A DNA stretch of 64,000 bases from Eustoma russellianum (GCA_036186865.1 AP025042.1:35346487-35410486); one strand, 5' to 3'. Counted from the stretch's first letter, positions 9,532 through 22,344 are shown. Numbers and translations: made by a program. The notes: generated by a model from the sequence alone, not told the origin.

Positions 9532-10378
9532 GATGCTTGGTCTATCAAAGAGTAAAGGCTGAACACCAAAGACCTACTAGGTTACTACAACCCTTAGAAG
9601 TACTAGAATGGAAATGGGACCACGTAACTATGGATTTTGTGACCGACCTACCCAGGACTAAGTATGGAAATGATGCTATATGGGTTATTGTGAACCGTCT
9701 AACCAAGTCTGCTCACTTTTTGGCCATGTCGATTAAAGCACCTATGGAGAAGTTGGCATCTATGTACATTGACCAGATTGTCTGTTTGCATGGTGTGCCC
9801 ATAAGAATCGTATGTGATCGTGACCCTCGTTTTACCTCAAAATTCTGGACAGCCCTTCAAAAGGCAATGGGCGCTGAGATCAGAATGAGTTCTGCTTTCC
9901 ATCCACAGATTGATGGCCAATCCAAAAGGACAATTAAAACCCTTGAAGACATGCTTCGTGCTTGCATTCTTGACTTTGGAGGAAGTTGGGATAAAAGTCT
10001 TAAGTTAGTAGAGTTTTCTTACAATAATAGCTTCCATAGATCCATCGGGATGGCGCCTTATGAAGCGTTGTATGGGCGAAAATGTCAGTCTCCACTCTAT
10101 TGGGACGAGATTGGAGATAGATCTATACGGGACCCAACATTGTTGAGAAAGCATGAGAAAAGGTAAAGATGGTTCGACAAAGATTGAAAGCGGCACAGGA
10201 TAGGAGTAAGATATGGGCTGATGAAAGGCGGAGACCCTTGGAGTTTCAAGAAGGAGAAAAAGTATTCTTAAAGGTCTCTCCGTCTAAAGGGATCAAGAGG
10301 TTTGGCATAAAGGTGAAATTAAGCCCAAGGTTCATTGGACCATATGAAGTTCTAGAAAGAGTCGGTGAAGTTGTATAT
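9532..10378 (+). pseudogene. Tekay A integrase core and C-terminal region
   Basis: The sequence reads RCLVYQRVKAEHQRPTRLLQPL, then the core WKWDHVTMDFVTDLPR (first Asp), IVCDRDPRFTSKFW (second Asp) and SSAFHPQIDGQSKRTIKTLEDMLRA, where the catalytic Glu expected in GQSERT is Lys. YNNSFHRSIGMAPYEALYGRKC and the GPY-like block (FQEGEKVFLKVSPSKGIKRFGIK, LSPRFIGPYEVLERVGEVVY) follow, with a stop near 10164. At 10378 the frame runs into the LTR of Tekay B. The integrase would insert the cDNA, but loss of the Glu makes this copy inactive. Confidence 0.9.
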
Positions 10379-11207
10379 TGTGACGCCTTGCATCCCGGCC
10401 TAGCCGGAACCAGTGCACCTGCCGTACTTCACTAAGGAGAGTACCTGGCATCGATCCATAACGTATCGTAATCCATGATAAAATGCATGGATTTTAGTGC
10501 TTATAAATCATCAAGTAAGAAAAACCGTGGCAGAATAAAAACTTTAAATTAAAAACATCCACAAGATAATTCTTAGTTTTACATCGCAAATCAAAAGTAT
10601 CCAAATGCTCAAAGGTAATTGTTTTCCATCACAATCATAAAATCAGTCATCCATCACCACCAGCATGCCAAGTCACCTAGTCTGTCCGTCTCTCACTGCA
10701 CTCACGGGTAGAGAACCCTAGGTTCATCCTCAATCCACTCTACTTTGTTCCCTACAACCTCTGGGAGGAAAAAATAGGGGGTGAGTGACAAAGTCAACAG
10801 CAAGTATACTATAATAACTGAGGATTAAATGGAAAGTACATACAAGAACCGAACCCTCAAAAATTTCGGTTTAGAAACATACCTGTCCTCCATCCAATAT
10901 TCGATAGGTGATCAACACTTAACGCATCAAGATCATAACTTAAACAAAATTGTTACTTAATAAAGAACATAACAATAAAAGACTGTAACTTGCATCAATT
11001 CGTAACATAACAAGGATCATCACTTAATGAGGTCATACTTAGGAACTACCAAGTTATAACAACTTAGCCTAAGTATCATGTGTCACTTCACGATGACTCG
11101 ATAAACGTGGCATGCATACATATGTACGTGTGATGCATCATGTTAAAATGAGAATATGATCTTTCATGCTTTTCTTTCAAAACATCATCGTCAAGAAAAC
11201 CATAGAG

Positions 11208-11405
11208 TGTTCAGATCTATCTTCCCGGATATGAGGCGGTAACGTCTCCCCTAAGAATCTATTATTCCGGGATTCGGTACGGTAACGTCATCACTTATCG
11301 GGTCTATTCTCTCCAGGCCCGAACGGTCCATATCAGGTCTATTCTCTCCGGGCCTGAACGGTCATATCATCAGATCAATTAACCCCGGATCTGGGAGGGT
11401 CCTTA
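11208..11405. repeat. Tandem repeat in Tekay B 3' LTR
   Basis: Units of the form TCTATTCTCTCCGGGCCTGA-ACGGTCATATCA, about 35-45 bp, are repeated with variants in which the phrase CGGATCTGAGGCGGTAACGTC alternates. The same array occurs at 26740-26935 and, with more units, at 60170-60415. Confidence 0.75.
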
Positions 11406-11608
11406 CTGGCCAGGAACATACGCACACGGTACCGGTGGGAAGCGTTCTTTTAAAATAGGATCATTTCTTTAAAAGCGCTTTTCATCTTTATTTCGCATAA
11501 AACAAATGCCATAAATCATGTAAGTGACGATGATGCAATGCATGACATGTATTATGCAAATCATGATATAATGCGTTACATATACTCATATGTACAACTC
11601 GTCGCTGT

Positions 11609-11626
11609 GCTGGAAAAATTTCCAGC
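11609..11626. other. Hairpin in Tekay LTR (GCTGGAAA/TTTCCAGC)
   Basis: A perfect 8-bp stem within GCTGGAAAAATTTCCAGC. The homologous site in the other B LTR (about 27134) has lost one base pair. Tekay D has a related CTGGAAA...TTTCCAG at 60619-60635. Confidence 0.55.
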
Positions 11627-14068
11627 GTGAACACTCCTTATACTCGGCCTTAACCCCTGGTGGTTAGGCCCACTAACAATGCTTGTCTTGCGTATGCATA
11701 AATATGCCTTCTTTGTTCATAATAATATTCTCGTGACGACACAAAAGGCGTAAGATACTTAATTTAATTAATCACGAAACAAAGCTGCTGAATTTTCGGT
11801 AATTCAGCGCCCCTTCCTTTGGTCTTTCATGTAAGCCCATTGACCTCTTTTAATTTGGGTCAGCATTGGAAACTTATTATAAACATCCAATTAATTGGTG
11901 ATTGTAAGCCCAAATCGTATAACTAGCCTAAGTCCATTCGAATAAGGCCATATAACAAGTTCCTCAATTCTGCCCAAAATCTCAGATTAGTGATGCCTAC
12001 TTATTTATGGTGTTTATCCTTTAATTAATCATTCTAGAAATAAGTGGCTTGCATAGAAGGGTTCATCTATGCCTTAAGTAGTTGGTAAATAAATTTTGCG
12101 GGTTTATAATATCGTTAGAAGTGTCATTTTTTCTTTTTCCTAAAACCGTTACATGCTGATTTCTGGATTGACTGATTTTATTATAAGTTTTAGTGTGACC
12201 ACACCGTAACTATGTTTTCAGAAATTCCAACTCTCAAGCTTAGTAGACTCCTCAGGCTAGCATCCTACCAAAAATTGGCCCAATTGCAAATTCCTAAGGT
12301 CCATTTCCTGGTTGCTCATTGTGTCACATAAAATCTGCCTAGCCCAGTAAAATTTTTCAGCATGACCAGTTTTAGTAAAAATTTCACTAAAAATAATCCG
12401 TAACTCCTTTTAACAAAATTCCAACTCTCATACCTAATATACACATAAGGCTAGTGTCATAACAAAAATCAACTAAATTGAAAGTCCCTAAGTCTCTTTT
12501 CTGGCCTCACAAAACAGCCCAAAAATCTGTCCTGTTCCAGTAAATTTCCTAGTTTGTCACATTTCCTTCCTCCATGACCCTAACTTGTATCGTTTGTCAT
12601 ATCCACTTATTAAGCTTCAAACCTACCCCTTTTTATGTGAAATCTACAGGTTCAACACACTGCAAACATCATAGGAAATCTCCTTCAAACAGTTTGTGCA
12701 CCACATACATCATCCTTTGGCTAGCATACCACATTCTCATGAAAACAACATTAACAAAGATTTTGGTGCACACGTACCCTAGTCACCAACAGCCCTTTTC
12801 GGTACATGCAAGGCAAAATAATATATGCACAAGGAACATGTTAAGCTTAACACACAAAGACATAATCTTGTCTCCACTTTACCCCATAATTTACCATTTC
12901 ATGCAAAACCACCCCTATTTCCTTAATCCTTTCCACCGTACACCCCATCCAAGGAAAAGAAAGAATCTTTAGCATGTTCATCTTAGGTTATCACATATGG
13001 TGCATAAAACCAACAAAGATTCCATCTTTAAGCAAGAACTCACACATATAAGTCATTTAACCCCTTGGCCGGAAGTTTATGCATCAAGGCCTAGCATAAC
13101 ACTACTAAAATTGAATCTTAAAGTTCTCTAGCCATTCATGCAAGCACTCTCACATTCAAGCCACAAAGTATAGTGTACTTGCCTTCATAGTCTTTGGATC
13201 TTGCTTGAGCTTGTTGGCACAAGAAGTACTTCCTCCTATCTTTCCCTATCACGCACGGTTTAGGAATATTTGTTAGACATCCCTTAGATTACATAATACA
13301 ACTTAGAGGAGGAATGGAGGGTATTACCATTTGCATCTTGGATGGATTGAGGGAAATCCACTCTTGCTAGAGCACTACCTTTGTTTGGGGTCTTGAAAAC
13401 CTTTGCCTAAACCATGAAGTTCACGGTTTTTCTAAGAGAGTGGTGCAATGTAAGTTTCATTCCTTCAAATGTAACTTCCTAAAGATTGTGGAGGATTGTC
13501 TTACCTAGATAAATCTTGAGGTTGTAGTGGTTTTTGGACTTCTCCTTGTTCAATGCTCAGCCCGGTTTCTTTCGAAAGGAAGGATGGAATATTTTGAGGT
13601 TTATTCTTTGGATCAAGACTACCCAAGAGGTCTTTAATTTAGGGAGGCATTTTGTATCTAAAGAGGAGAGATTAACTCCTCTTGGGGAGGTAACCAGCGG
13701 CTCCTTCATGGGGAGAGGGAAAGGCTCTTTACATTCAACCACCTTATTTATTCAAAGTTTCTTAATGATCTTGCTTGCTATAGCTTATCTCATAAGGCCT
13801 TATGGCCGAGATATGCATATATACTCCATGTATATATTTTCCCTCAACAATGTATATATATATATATATGTATGTATATAATATATATATAGAAATATGC
13901 CGCTTCTCTCTGGCGATAGCGCGCCCCGGCGGCGCTAGCCGCCTCCGTTGCTGGATCTTCACCCTCCTTCCACTTACTCTACCCGATAATTCTCTTTTCC
14001 TCGTCACTAACTCAAATCGCGGCCTTGGCTTTCATCGTTTCTTTTTCTCTGCTTACCTCGCGAGGATC

Positions 14069-15351
14069 ATGACAACCACACCGAGCTTTGCTGTGTTTGT
14101 TGCCGGTGCAGGCAATTCCGGCAATATCGACATTGCGCCGAAAACTGTTTCCAGATACAAAGGACTCCCGTTGATATCTTTTCTTGACGCTGAAATTGAT
14201 GCATTGGCTGAACCCTACAGGTATTCTTTGGTTGGCATTTTTTGGTCTGGCAGACCACCTCTAAAAATTAAACATGAGGTTTTTGAGAAAATTGGCTTTC
14301 ATCAAGATTTACGCATCTTATTGATTGATCAATCGCATATCCTTTTGAATTTCTGCAATGAAGTGGATTATTTGCGCTTCTTTTATCGCCGTTCATGGCA
14401 TATTTCTGGATGTCATATGAGGATTACAAAGTGGACAGTAGATTTTGACCCAAGCGCTGACGTTCCTATTGTTCTAGTCTGGGTTGCGCTGCCGTCTTTA
14501 CCGATCCATCTGCACCATCGTGCAGCCCTATTTGAAGTCGTTTGGCCGATTGGTACACCTTTGAAGCTGGATGTCGCAACTTCAGATGGCTTGCGCCCAT
14601 CAGTGACTCGTGTCTGTGTTGAGGTTGATGTATCACAGGATTTGCCCCAGAAAATCTATTTGCACGCAAAGGGTAGATTGATCTTACAATCTATAGTTTA
14701 CGAGGATCTACCATTATTCTGCACATCCTGCCGCAGATTGGGTCATGCAGCAGCTGCATGTCCACCTAAGGAAAATGGTACGGCCCCCCCACCGTCGCCT
14801 CCTCCCCCGCCGCCTCCTCCACCAAAGCCGGATCGCCCACCGTGGCAACGTTGGACCCCAATCAAAAAGCGAATGACGGAACCACTTTTGTCTCAACCTG
14901 ATGTCACTGCTGAACCATATGCCCGTGATGACCACTACCCACCTACAATGGAACCACAACAGGATATGGCTCAACCTTTGTCTGATACAATACCAGCCCA
15001 GGGGGTAGACGAATTTTGTGATGCTGCAGACCATCATCTTCCATCCGATATCAATCCCATTGAAACGGGTCATTCTTCAGATATAGATTTGCCATAGGAG
15101 GATCATGTTGATGATATTCCAACCGTACCGGTGGATGTGGAACGACGCATGCATCTGTTACCCCTATCGTCGGATGAAGGAATATTACTATCGCGCTTAG
15201 AAGAGCAGGATGCTGAGACTGAATTCATCCCGGTTGTCCCACGTCGTAAGCGCAGATCGCGCAAAGATCTACCTCCTCTTCCGCCATCCACAATCTTGAC
15301 GCGCAGTGCATCGCACATCATATAGGGAAGTACCTCCTCTCTTGATCAATG
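14069..15351 (+). pseudogene. LINE-1 ORF1 (DUF4283 plus CCHC knuckle)
   Basis: ATG at 14069 starts MTTTPSFAVF. A DUF4283-like domain covers about residues 30-170 (ISFLDAEIDALAEPYRYSLVG, TKWTVDFDPSADVPIVLVWV), then a zinc knuckle CTSCRRLGHAAAAC of type CX2CX4HX4C and a proline-rich run (PPPSPPPPPPPPP). Such ORF1 proteins bind LINE RNA. In-frame TAGs occur at 15095-15097 and 15323-15325, but homology continues to SSLDQ and TGA at 15349-15351. That TGA overlaps the ORF2 start as ATGA. LINE-2 and LINE-3 proteins align along the whole length. Confidence 0.87.
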
Positions 15352-15602
15352 AATATCTTAATATGGAACGTTCAAGACATGCGTGCCTCGTTACCTAGAT
15401 TAAAACAAATGATTCAAGAACACCATTTACATTTACGTGCTTTAATTGAACCCAAGCATGCTCCTTCACAAATTGATGGGTTTGCCTTAAGACTAGGTTT
15501 CTCACATTTTTATGCTTCACATTCGGAACGTATGTTGTTTTTCTGGCGGGACACTGAATTTCGTATGCTGGCTTCTCAGGATCAAGATCAAGTAGTCCGT
15601 TT
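15349..15602 (+). pseudogene. LINE-1 ORF2, endonuclease N-terminus
   Basis: ATG at 15348/15349 (in the ATGA overlap) starts MNILIWNVQDMRASLPRLKQMIQEHHLHLRALIEPK. WNV..MR matches the first catalytic block (N) of the APE-type endonuclease and LIEPK its Glu block. The frame is cut at 15602 by the SIRE solo LTR. The same reading frame resumes at 18662 after LTR and duplication are removed. Confidence 0.85.
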
Positions 15603-18600
15603 TGTAGGATCTGCAAGGCACCACTAGAAGGGGGGTTGAATAGTGGGTGTGGAAATTATGGTTTTTAAAATTTCTTTAAACTTAAGCAATTCAAGTTCTG
15701 AAAACAGATTCTGTTTTCAGGACCAGTTTTAAAACGTTTTTAAAACCAGGTTAGAGGTCTCCAAAAATTATGCAATTTTTAGAGAACGTAGCCTCAGATG
15801 TTATGAGGGTCCCCTAAAAATTTCAAATTAAAATTCAACTTTTAACCCCTTCAAAAACCGTTGGTAATCAGATTATGCAATTCTGCCAGAAACGGTAGAT
15901 GGTTTTGAAAAATTAATGCCTATTTGTGTGAACGTCCAAATGCTATGAAAATTTAACCACTAACTCCTTATATACTATATTTAAATGGGTTGAAAAATTT
16001 TTGGAAAATTATTTTGGGAAGTAGGTCAACTACTATCAAAGTCTCAACCTTTGCAAGTCTGAAATTCAGACTGCACTAGTCTCAGAGCTTTTGATGTTTG
16101 ATCGACTTATACTTATCCAAAAGGGTTGAAACTTATGCCAAATTAACCCTAGAACGTGTAGGTATATTTTTAGAAATTTTCGTGATTTTTGAAAATCGTT
16201 TACTATTTTTACGAACGCGAACACGAAGAGTAAACAGTGCAGTAACTGAAAAGTAAATGCAGAAAGTAAATGGCACCAAGAATTTTATACTGGTTCGGTT
16301 ATAAACAACCTACTCCAGTCTTCAAGGAACACCTTCCTTGGTCCACACTAATCACACACACGTAGTACACCTTACCGCAGGATTGATAGAGTTACACCTA
16401 ACTCCAACCCTTTACAAACCTTGTATGACGAGTACAATTCACACGAACACCACCACCTTGCTAGAATGAAGATTGATCACACCTTGATCAATCTTTTCCA
16501 AAGATATATGAATGGTGGTTCTTCTCAAGCCTATTCAAGATCGAAAGAATATGAATACAATAGGCTTACAAGAAGAAAGAAAGAAAGAGAGAATGTAGAA
16601 GAAGAAGAACTAGGCTTTTGATCACTTTGATTTTGCAATGCTTGGCCTTGTTTTTGTTTGCTCTCTTCTTTTCCTTTTTAAGCTTGCAGCCGTCCCCCCT
16701 ATGGCATGTCTCCCTCTTGAAAATTATCTTTTAAGTCCTTGAGAGAGTGTAAGATATCATTGTGACAATGCCTTGCTTACTTGGCATCTTCCTATTGGAT
16801 CATCATTTAGTCTTCGCTTACTTAGCACCTCCTTATTGGTTCAACATTGTCATCATGATGACATGGAAAAAATCTGAGATATACACTTTAACATGTGCCA
16901 AAAATCAATCACAAAATCATTCCATAATTTAAGAAATACACCATAAATTACAAGACAAAGAAAGTCTTCCAAATCCTATGAAAATTTCGGCCATTAAGTC
17001 ACATTGCCATGCTGAATTTTTAGCATGTGCATCCTTCCTTTTCTTTCAAAATAATACCAATTATTCTTTGATTTTTCATCATAAAAATGAATCAAAAATT
17101 TATGGTAAGTATTGCTACCAATTAAGAGATGAACTTGGACACAAATAAGCACTAATATTCGCCACACCATGTACACATGCTGAAAACTTTTCAGCATGTG
17201 TGATATGTGAAATATCACCATTTATTTGTTTAAACATTATTCAAAACCTTACCATACCTTATTCTAATCAATCACCTAATAAAAGATGACAAAATATGTC
17301 CCATTTAAGACCTAAAAATCGGCCAGCTCAAGTTTAGTATGCTGAAATTTTCAGCATGTGACATAAGAGAGATATATGTTGAATTCTTACCATTTGTAGC
17401 TTTTCCCTTCAATTCACCAACAATGTATGATTGATCCTTGACCAATCAATATGCCAACAAAGCTCCACATGTGCTCCAAATCAGCTGTATGTGACGTTAT
17501 ATGATGTGTATACATGTGCTGAAATTTATTTTTGTTAACTTTGTAAAATAGTGCACATTTAATAATACACACATGTAATATTCCAATCAGCCCTTAATTT
17601 AATTTTCTAGAACACTTTAAGATGTATATCATATGTAAAAAGTGTCTAGATACGTGTCACATGATGTACAAGAAAAATGTTCCATGTTATGTGCGTAGAA
17701 AACCGAATTTTCGATATTTATCGATTACCCGATTTTTCTCTAATTTAAATTCCAACTTTTGCACATGTTATATATATTATGTTATACATAATATATATAA
17801 TATATAATTTAAATCTCAGCACTTGACTGGTTTAAAGTGGTACCATTAACATGTGACAAAAATTAAACTTGGAATCTTCACATTTTGGCCTTAATGTGGA
17901 GTAATTTGTGTGTGCCAACATGGAAAGTATTTTTGGATGATTATTATGTCATGTGCACGAAATTTACATCATATTTTGATGTATATGGGCTGGCCATTTA
18001 TTTATGGCAAGTACGTGATACGTTGGCGAAGTTTCGGTATTCGTCCGATACGACAAATTTCGGTTTAGAACCTTTTATCGTGTCGTATTTGATTTGTCAT
18101 CACCATATCTTATATCATATGATATAAGACCTGAATATACTCATAAATATGATTTAAGTATATTGGTGTGACGTTAACGTACGTACTTAAAATGTATAAC
18201 GTGTCGGTAGTACGTTGGAATACATGTGTACGTGCCTTTTTCAAAAAAATCGGAAAATATATATTTTTATATGTATATGTGGCGCGTATAATAAAGATGG
18301 GAAGGAGGAGAAAACTTTCCTTCCTTAGCCTTGTTGCCTTTGTGCCTTTTCCAAATGAAGCTTCCTTTAATGAACTACTTAGTTTATTAAACTAAGTACT
18401 TCACTTAATGAACTAGTTTAGTTCATTAATGGTGGCACCTGAAAATAGTATAAACACAACAAATGTTTGCCATATGATGTAAGCTTTAATGCTTCATGGC
18501 TCGTTAGTACGGCAACATAATATATAAGCTAAATAAGGCAAGTAATGGCAAGTTATCATGCATACATGTACACATTTATGTATGTATATGTTTATACACA

Positions 18601-18656
18601 TATATATGCATTCAAATTGCTTATTTTGAAATCACTCAAACCCTCTCATTTCTACA
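15603..18656 (-). repeat. SIRE solo LTR inside LINE-1 endonuclease
   Basis: A 3,054-bp copy of the SIRE LTR on the minus strand, starting (plus sense) TGTAGGATCTGC and ending CATTTCTACA. It is flanked by CGTTT (15598-15602) and CATTT (18657-18661), a 5-bp duplication with a G to A change that fits CpG decay. No internal region remains, so it arose by recombination between two LTRs or is a remnant of that process. The palindrome (18110-18129) and hairpins at 17009-17028, 17173-17201 and 17339-17357 are retained. Confidence 0.95.
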
Positions 18657-18661
18657 CATTT

Positions 18662-21600
18662 TACTTTGCAGTCATTCTCTCTGCAATGGACATTTGTTTC
18701 CTCTGTTGTATATGGGAAGCATACCTCTCTTCAGCGTCGTCCGCTATGGAACTCATTATGTGGCTTCGCGGAATCATGTCAATTGCCCTGGGTGGTGGGG
18801 GTGATTTTAATACTTTCCGAACCATCGAGGATCATAGAGGACATTCCACCCCATCACTCGCAGCACTGCAAGACTTTAATGAGTGTATTGAAACATGCTC
18901 CTTAATGACGCCTCCACATCATGGTTCTCGGTTCACATGGGCGGATGGCAGAGGGCTTGGCCGGATCTGTCGTCGTTTGGACTGGGTTTTCATAAATTCG
19001 GATTTCCAGGATGGCTTTCATGATATACAGTTATCGCATTTGCCAAGGGTTATATCGGACCACATGCCGTTATTATTACAGTGTAGACACGGTGCCTCAG
19101 CTAGCAGACGATCTTTTCGGTTTTTGAACGCCTGGCTTCATCACTCCGACTTTCATTCTTATATGCAGCAGGCATGGCTGTCATATCCAACAACTGGTGG
19201 AATGCATGGCTTCTATAAAAAGCTATTTGCCTTCAAAAAAGATATACAGCGATGGAATAAGGATATCTTTGGAAATATTTTTAACAATCTGAAGCATGCA
19301 GAGACTCAGCTTAATCAAGCTGAGGCAGCCTGGGAGGCACAACCGACAGCGGAAAATCGAGAGGTATATCATCGATCCAAGGCTGAATATTTGCAAGCCT
19401 CACATTATGGATTGGAATTCTGGAAACAAAAAGCACGGATAAAATGGCTTAAGGAAGGTGATGCCAACACACAATACTTTCATTCCATTGTCAAGGGGAA
19501 GAGGACGAATTTACGTATCTAGAAAATTCAAGATACACAAGGGGAGACTTTGACAGACAAGCCAGAGATTATGGCTACTGCTGTCTCTTTATATAGGGAT
19601 TTATTTGCTTCCGCCCCAACGACCAATCACTCTACTATACTATCTCACATTCCTCGACTGATAACCGAATTTGAAAATGCCATGCTTACGCAGCTTCCTA
19701 TGGCAACAGAAGTGAAGGAGGCTGTGTGGCACTTGGACCCTCAGAGCGCCGCAGGGCCCGATGGATTTCACGGTAGTTTTTATCGTTCATGTTGGTCTGT
19801 CATACATTCTGATGTTGTTAAAGCCGTGCAGGAATTTTTTCTTGGCATCCCGCAGCCGACTGTTATGGCTAGTGCCTTAATTACATTGATACCCAAGACT
19901 CAATCGCCTACAACATTCAGTGATTTTCACCCCATTTGTCTAACAAACATTTTGAGTAAAGTTTGTACCCGTATAGTGGCCACACGTTTGGGGACGCTGC
20001 TTCCGAAATTGATCTCTCCGGAACAGACAGGTTTCCTCCCGGGACATGATATTTCCACTCAAGTTCTATTGGCACGGGAGATGATACATCTGTTGGATGG
20101 TGGGTCACACATATGCCTGAAGCTAGATATGATGAAGGCCTTTAATCGGGTCAGTTGGGATTATTTAGAGCGTTTGTTACGTCAGTTTGGATTTTTGGAT
20201 TTTTTCATTCGGATTATCATTTTAATCATCTCCGTGCTACTACGTTGTCAGTATTGATAAATGCAGAACCTTCGGATACATTCCGGCCAGGGAGAGGAGT
20301 CAAGCAGGGTGATCCTTTATCTCCCCTGCTATTTATTTTGGCGTAGGATGGATTCAGCAGAGGTTTAAAATCTCTGGCGGCAACGGGACATATACTGCCA
20401 TTTCGTCTAGGCCGTGTCCCTTTCACAATCACACACTTGGCATATGCGGATGACTTACTTATCTTTCTGTAGGGCACACAGCGTAATTTACGAAGATTTT
20501 ACACGTTTTTAACTGCGTATGAAGCTGCTTCGAGTCAAAAGGTCAACTATCAAAAAAGCAGTCTCATTCCTTCGGCACTGATTCCCCCTCGTCGATACCG
20601 CTCCTTCCAAGATATGTTGGGCATGCGACTCTCTTCTCTCCCATTTCGATATCTTGGTTCTTATCTCCACAAAGGGATTAATCGCTCTCGTTATTGTTCT
20701 ACTCTCTTACATTATATAGATGAGCGATTACAGGGTTGGCACTCGCGTTTCCTTTCCGCTGCAGGACGTTTGGTTTTGTTACGGTCAGTAATCTTGGCGC
20801 TCCCTCTTCATATTCTTGCTGCAGGAGGCTTATCAAAGTCTATCATTAAAATGATTCAAAGGAAAATGTCATCTTTTTATTGGGGAAAACGTCATCATTG
20901 GGTGGCGTGGTCGAAGATAGCTATGCCGGTTGAGGAAGGCGGCTTAGGACTTCGCGATCTCAGTATGCTCCAACAAGCATATCACTGCAGGATTTGGTGG
21001 AAATATCAAAAGCGTGATACATTATGGAGCCAGTATATGCATGCCAAATACGGCCGAAGAGGTGATTATCGGCCAAGACTACCAGATTCGCCGGTTTGGA
21101 AACTCATTTGTCGTATTCATGAAACTTGCATTTCACATACGACTGTATTGATTCTCATCTTACATGGACGCCCACACCCTTGGGCGAATTTACACTCAAA
21201 TCGGCTTATGAAATTTGTCGGATCTCCACGCCTACATTACTTTCGGCTAAGTTTATTTGGTTTAAACATCACTCCCCAACCACGAAATTACTACTTTGGC
21301 GTCTCTTTCACTCGGCTCTCCCATTTGAAGACTATCTTGTGAATTATTCTACCGCGCGTCCTACGCAATGCACATTTTGTAAACAGCATTCGGCAACGAT
21401 TGATCATGTATTGCTACACTGTCCGCCAATTCGGCATCTATGGACTTTCTTCGCAACAGAATTGCATGGACTTTCCCCCACAACTATGAGTCTGCGCTAG
21501 TATCTTTTATCATGGTGGTACCGTTCATCAAATTCTTCATCAGGTGGAGTTTTGAAAATTGTGGTTCCGGGTATTTTGGTATACAATATTTGGCGCACTT

Positions 21601-22265
21601 ATACTAATTTAGTATATGGGGACAAGGAATTCTTTTCTACATCGACATTACGAGCCACAATCCACTTTGACATTTCCATGTGGCTTCACACATTACATGG
21701 GTCAAAACTAGCAGCAGGGCCATCTCTCAATCTTTCATGGATTCCATATATTCGACCTCCACGTATCAAGGTGATAAGATGGCTCACTCCGCCAACAGGT
21801 AGATTTAAACTCAATGTGGATGCAGCAGTGGGGCGTCACTATGCTGCAGGCGGCGTTATCATGCGCGATTATGCTGGCATGTGTGTTCGCGCATTGTCCT
21901 TTCGATTGCCTCCATGCACACCTTTGATGGTAGAAATTTAGACTACTCTATTTGCCTTACTCTATTTTCTACCATTATATCGAACACTTGTCATCGAGAC
22001 TGACTGTGCACAAATGTCGAGGCGACTACGTCAACCGCAGTCTGTCTATGGAAATTTTCATCTCCGTCTACTACACGAATTGGTTAATCTTTATCGGTTG
22101 GAAATCACACATATATATCGCGAGGCTAACATGGTGGCTCACTATCTGGCCCAATACACAATGATATCTCTGGGAACAAGCTATTTTGATAACGATAGTC
22201 TGCCACCCATGGTGCGCGCTTCAGTCACTTTGGATCTCACGTCAACAAACATATGCACTCATTGA
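18662..22265 (+). pseudogene. LINE-1 ORF2 remainder: endonuclease, RT, zf-RVT, RNase H
   Basis: The endonuclease resumes with RRPLW, GDFNTF (one-base shift near 18785), RFTWADG, RRLDWVF and ISDHMPLL (SDH catalytic). RT follows with LDPQSAAGPDGFHGSFYR, LITLIPKTQSPTTFSDFHPICL, LKLDMMKAFNRVSWDYL, GVKQGDPLSPLLF and LAYADDLLIF (YADD at 20443-20454). zf-RVT lies at about 21270-21455 (CTFCKQHSATIDHVLLHC) and RNase H at about 21790-22195 (LNVDAAVG, ETDCAQ, HIYREANMVAHYLAQ). Lesions include stops at 19520-19522, 20344-20346 and about 20470, and frameshifts near 20225 and 21140-21200. In function ORF2 nicks DNA and copies LINE RNA onto it. Confidence 0.88.
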
Positions 22266-22306
22266 GCTTTAGGTTTTCCATATGGATTGGCGTGGTATAA
22301 TATCAT

Positions 22307-22344
22307 CTGCCTGTATTCTCGTGAGTACAGGCAGACTCGGTATG
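22307..22344 (+). other. LINE-1 3' UTR hairpin 1 with CGGTATG tail
   Basis: CTGCCTGTA (22307-22315) pairs with TACAGGCAG (22326-22334), 9 bp, with extra pairing CTC/GAG inside. ACTCGGTATG follows directly. Confidence 0.75.

Larger units (their letters stand above)
5885..10378 (+). mobile_element. Tekay-type Ty3/gypsy chromovirus A, left segment (gag end, PR, RT, RH, INT)
   Basis: Plus-strand gypsy pol in the order protease, RT, RNase H, zinc-binding integrase and integrase core. It is interrupted by a solo LTR at 8239-9531 and cut at 10378 by Tekay B. Its continuation is at 36891-36964 (SQLHDVFHVSQLRRY) and 40016-40242 (chromodomain end), followed by its 3' LTR. The gag and 5' LTR are not present to the left, because the copia LTR ends at 5884. 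Stops, a small RT deletion and a changed integrase residue show that it is dead. Confidence 0.9.
10379..13880 (-). repeat. Tekay B 3' LTR, distal part
   Basis: This part begins at the LTR end (TGTGACGCC in plus sense) and runs to the TA repeat where LINE-1 inserted. It matches 25904 to about 29440 nearly throughout. Landmarks are a tandem repeat at about 11208-11405, hairpins at 11609-11626 and 11787-11808, and CTTATGGCCGAGA near 13800. The open frames at 12574-12972 and 13534-13881 lie in this LTR, recur in diverged form in the other LTR and are not treated as genes. Confidence 0.9.

Noticed and set aside
12574..12972. Open frame of 132 codons, repeated at 28099-28452
   Set aside because: Both are the same place in the two Tekay B LTRs. 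The second is frameshifted relative to the first, so coding constraint is unlikely.
13534..13881. Open frame of 115 codons before LINE-1
   Set aside because: It lies in the Tekay B LTR. The same region of the other LTR (29050-29400) reads through with frame changes, and no domain is seen.
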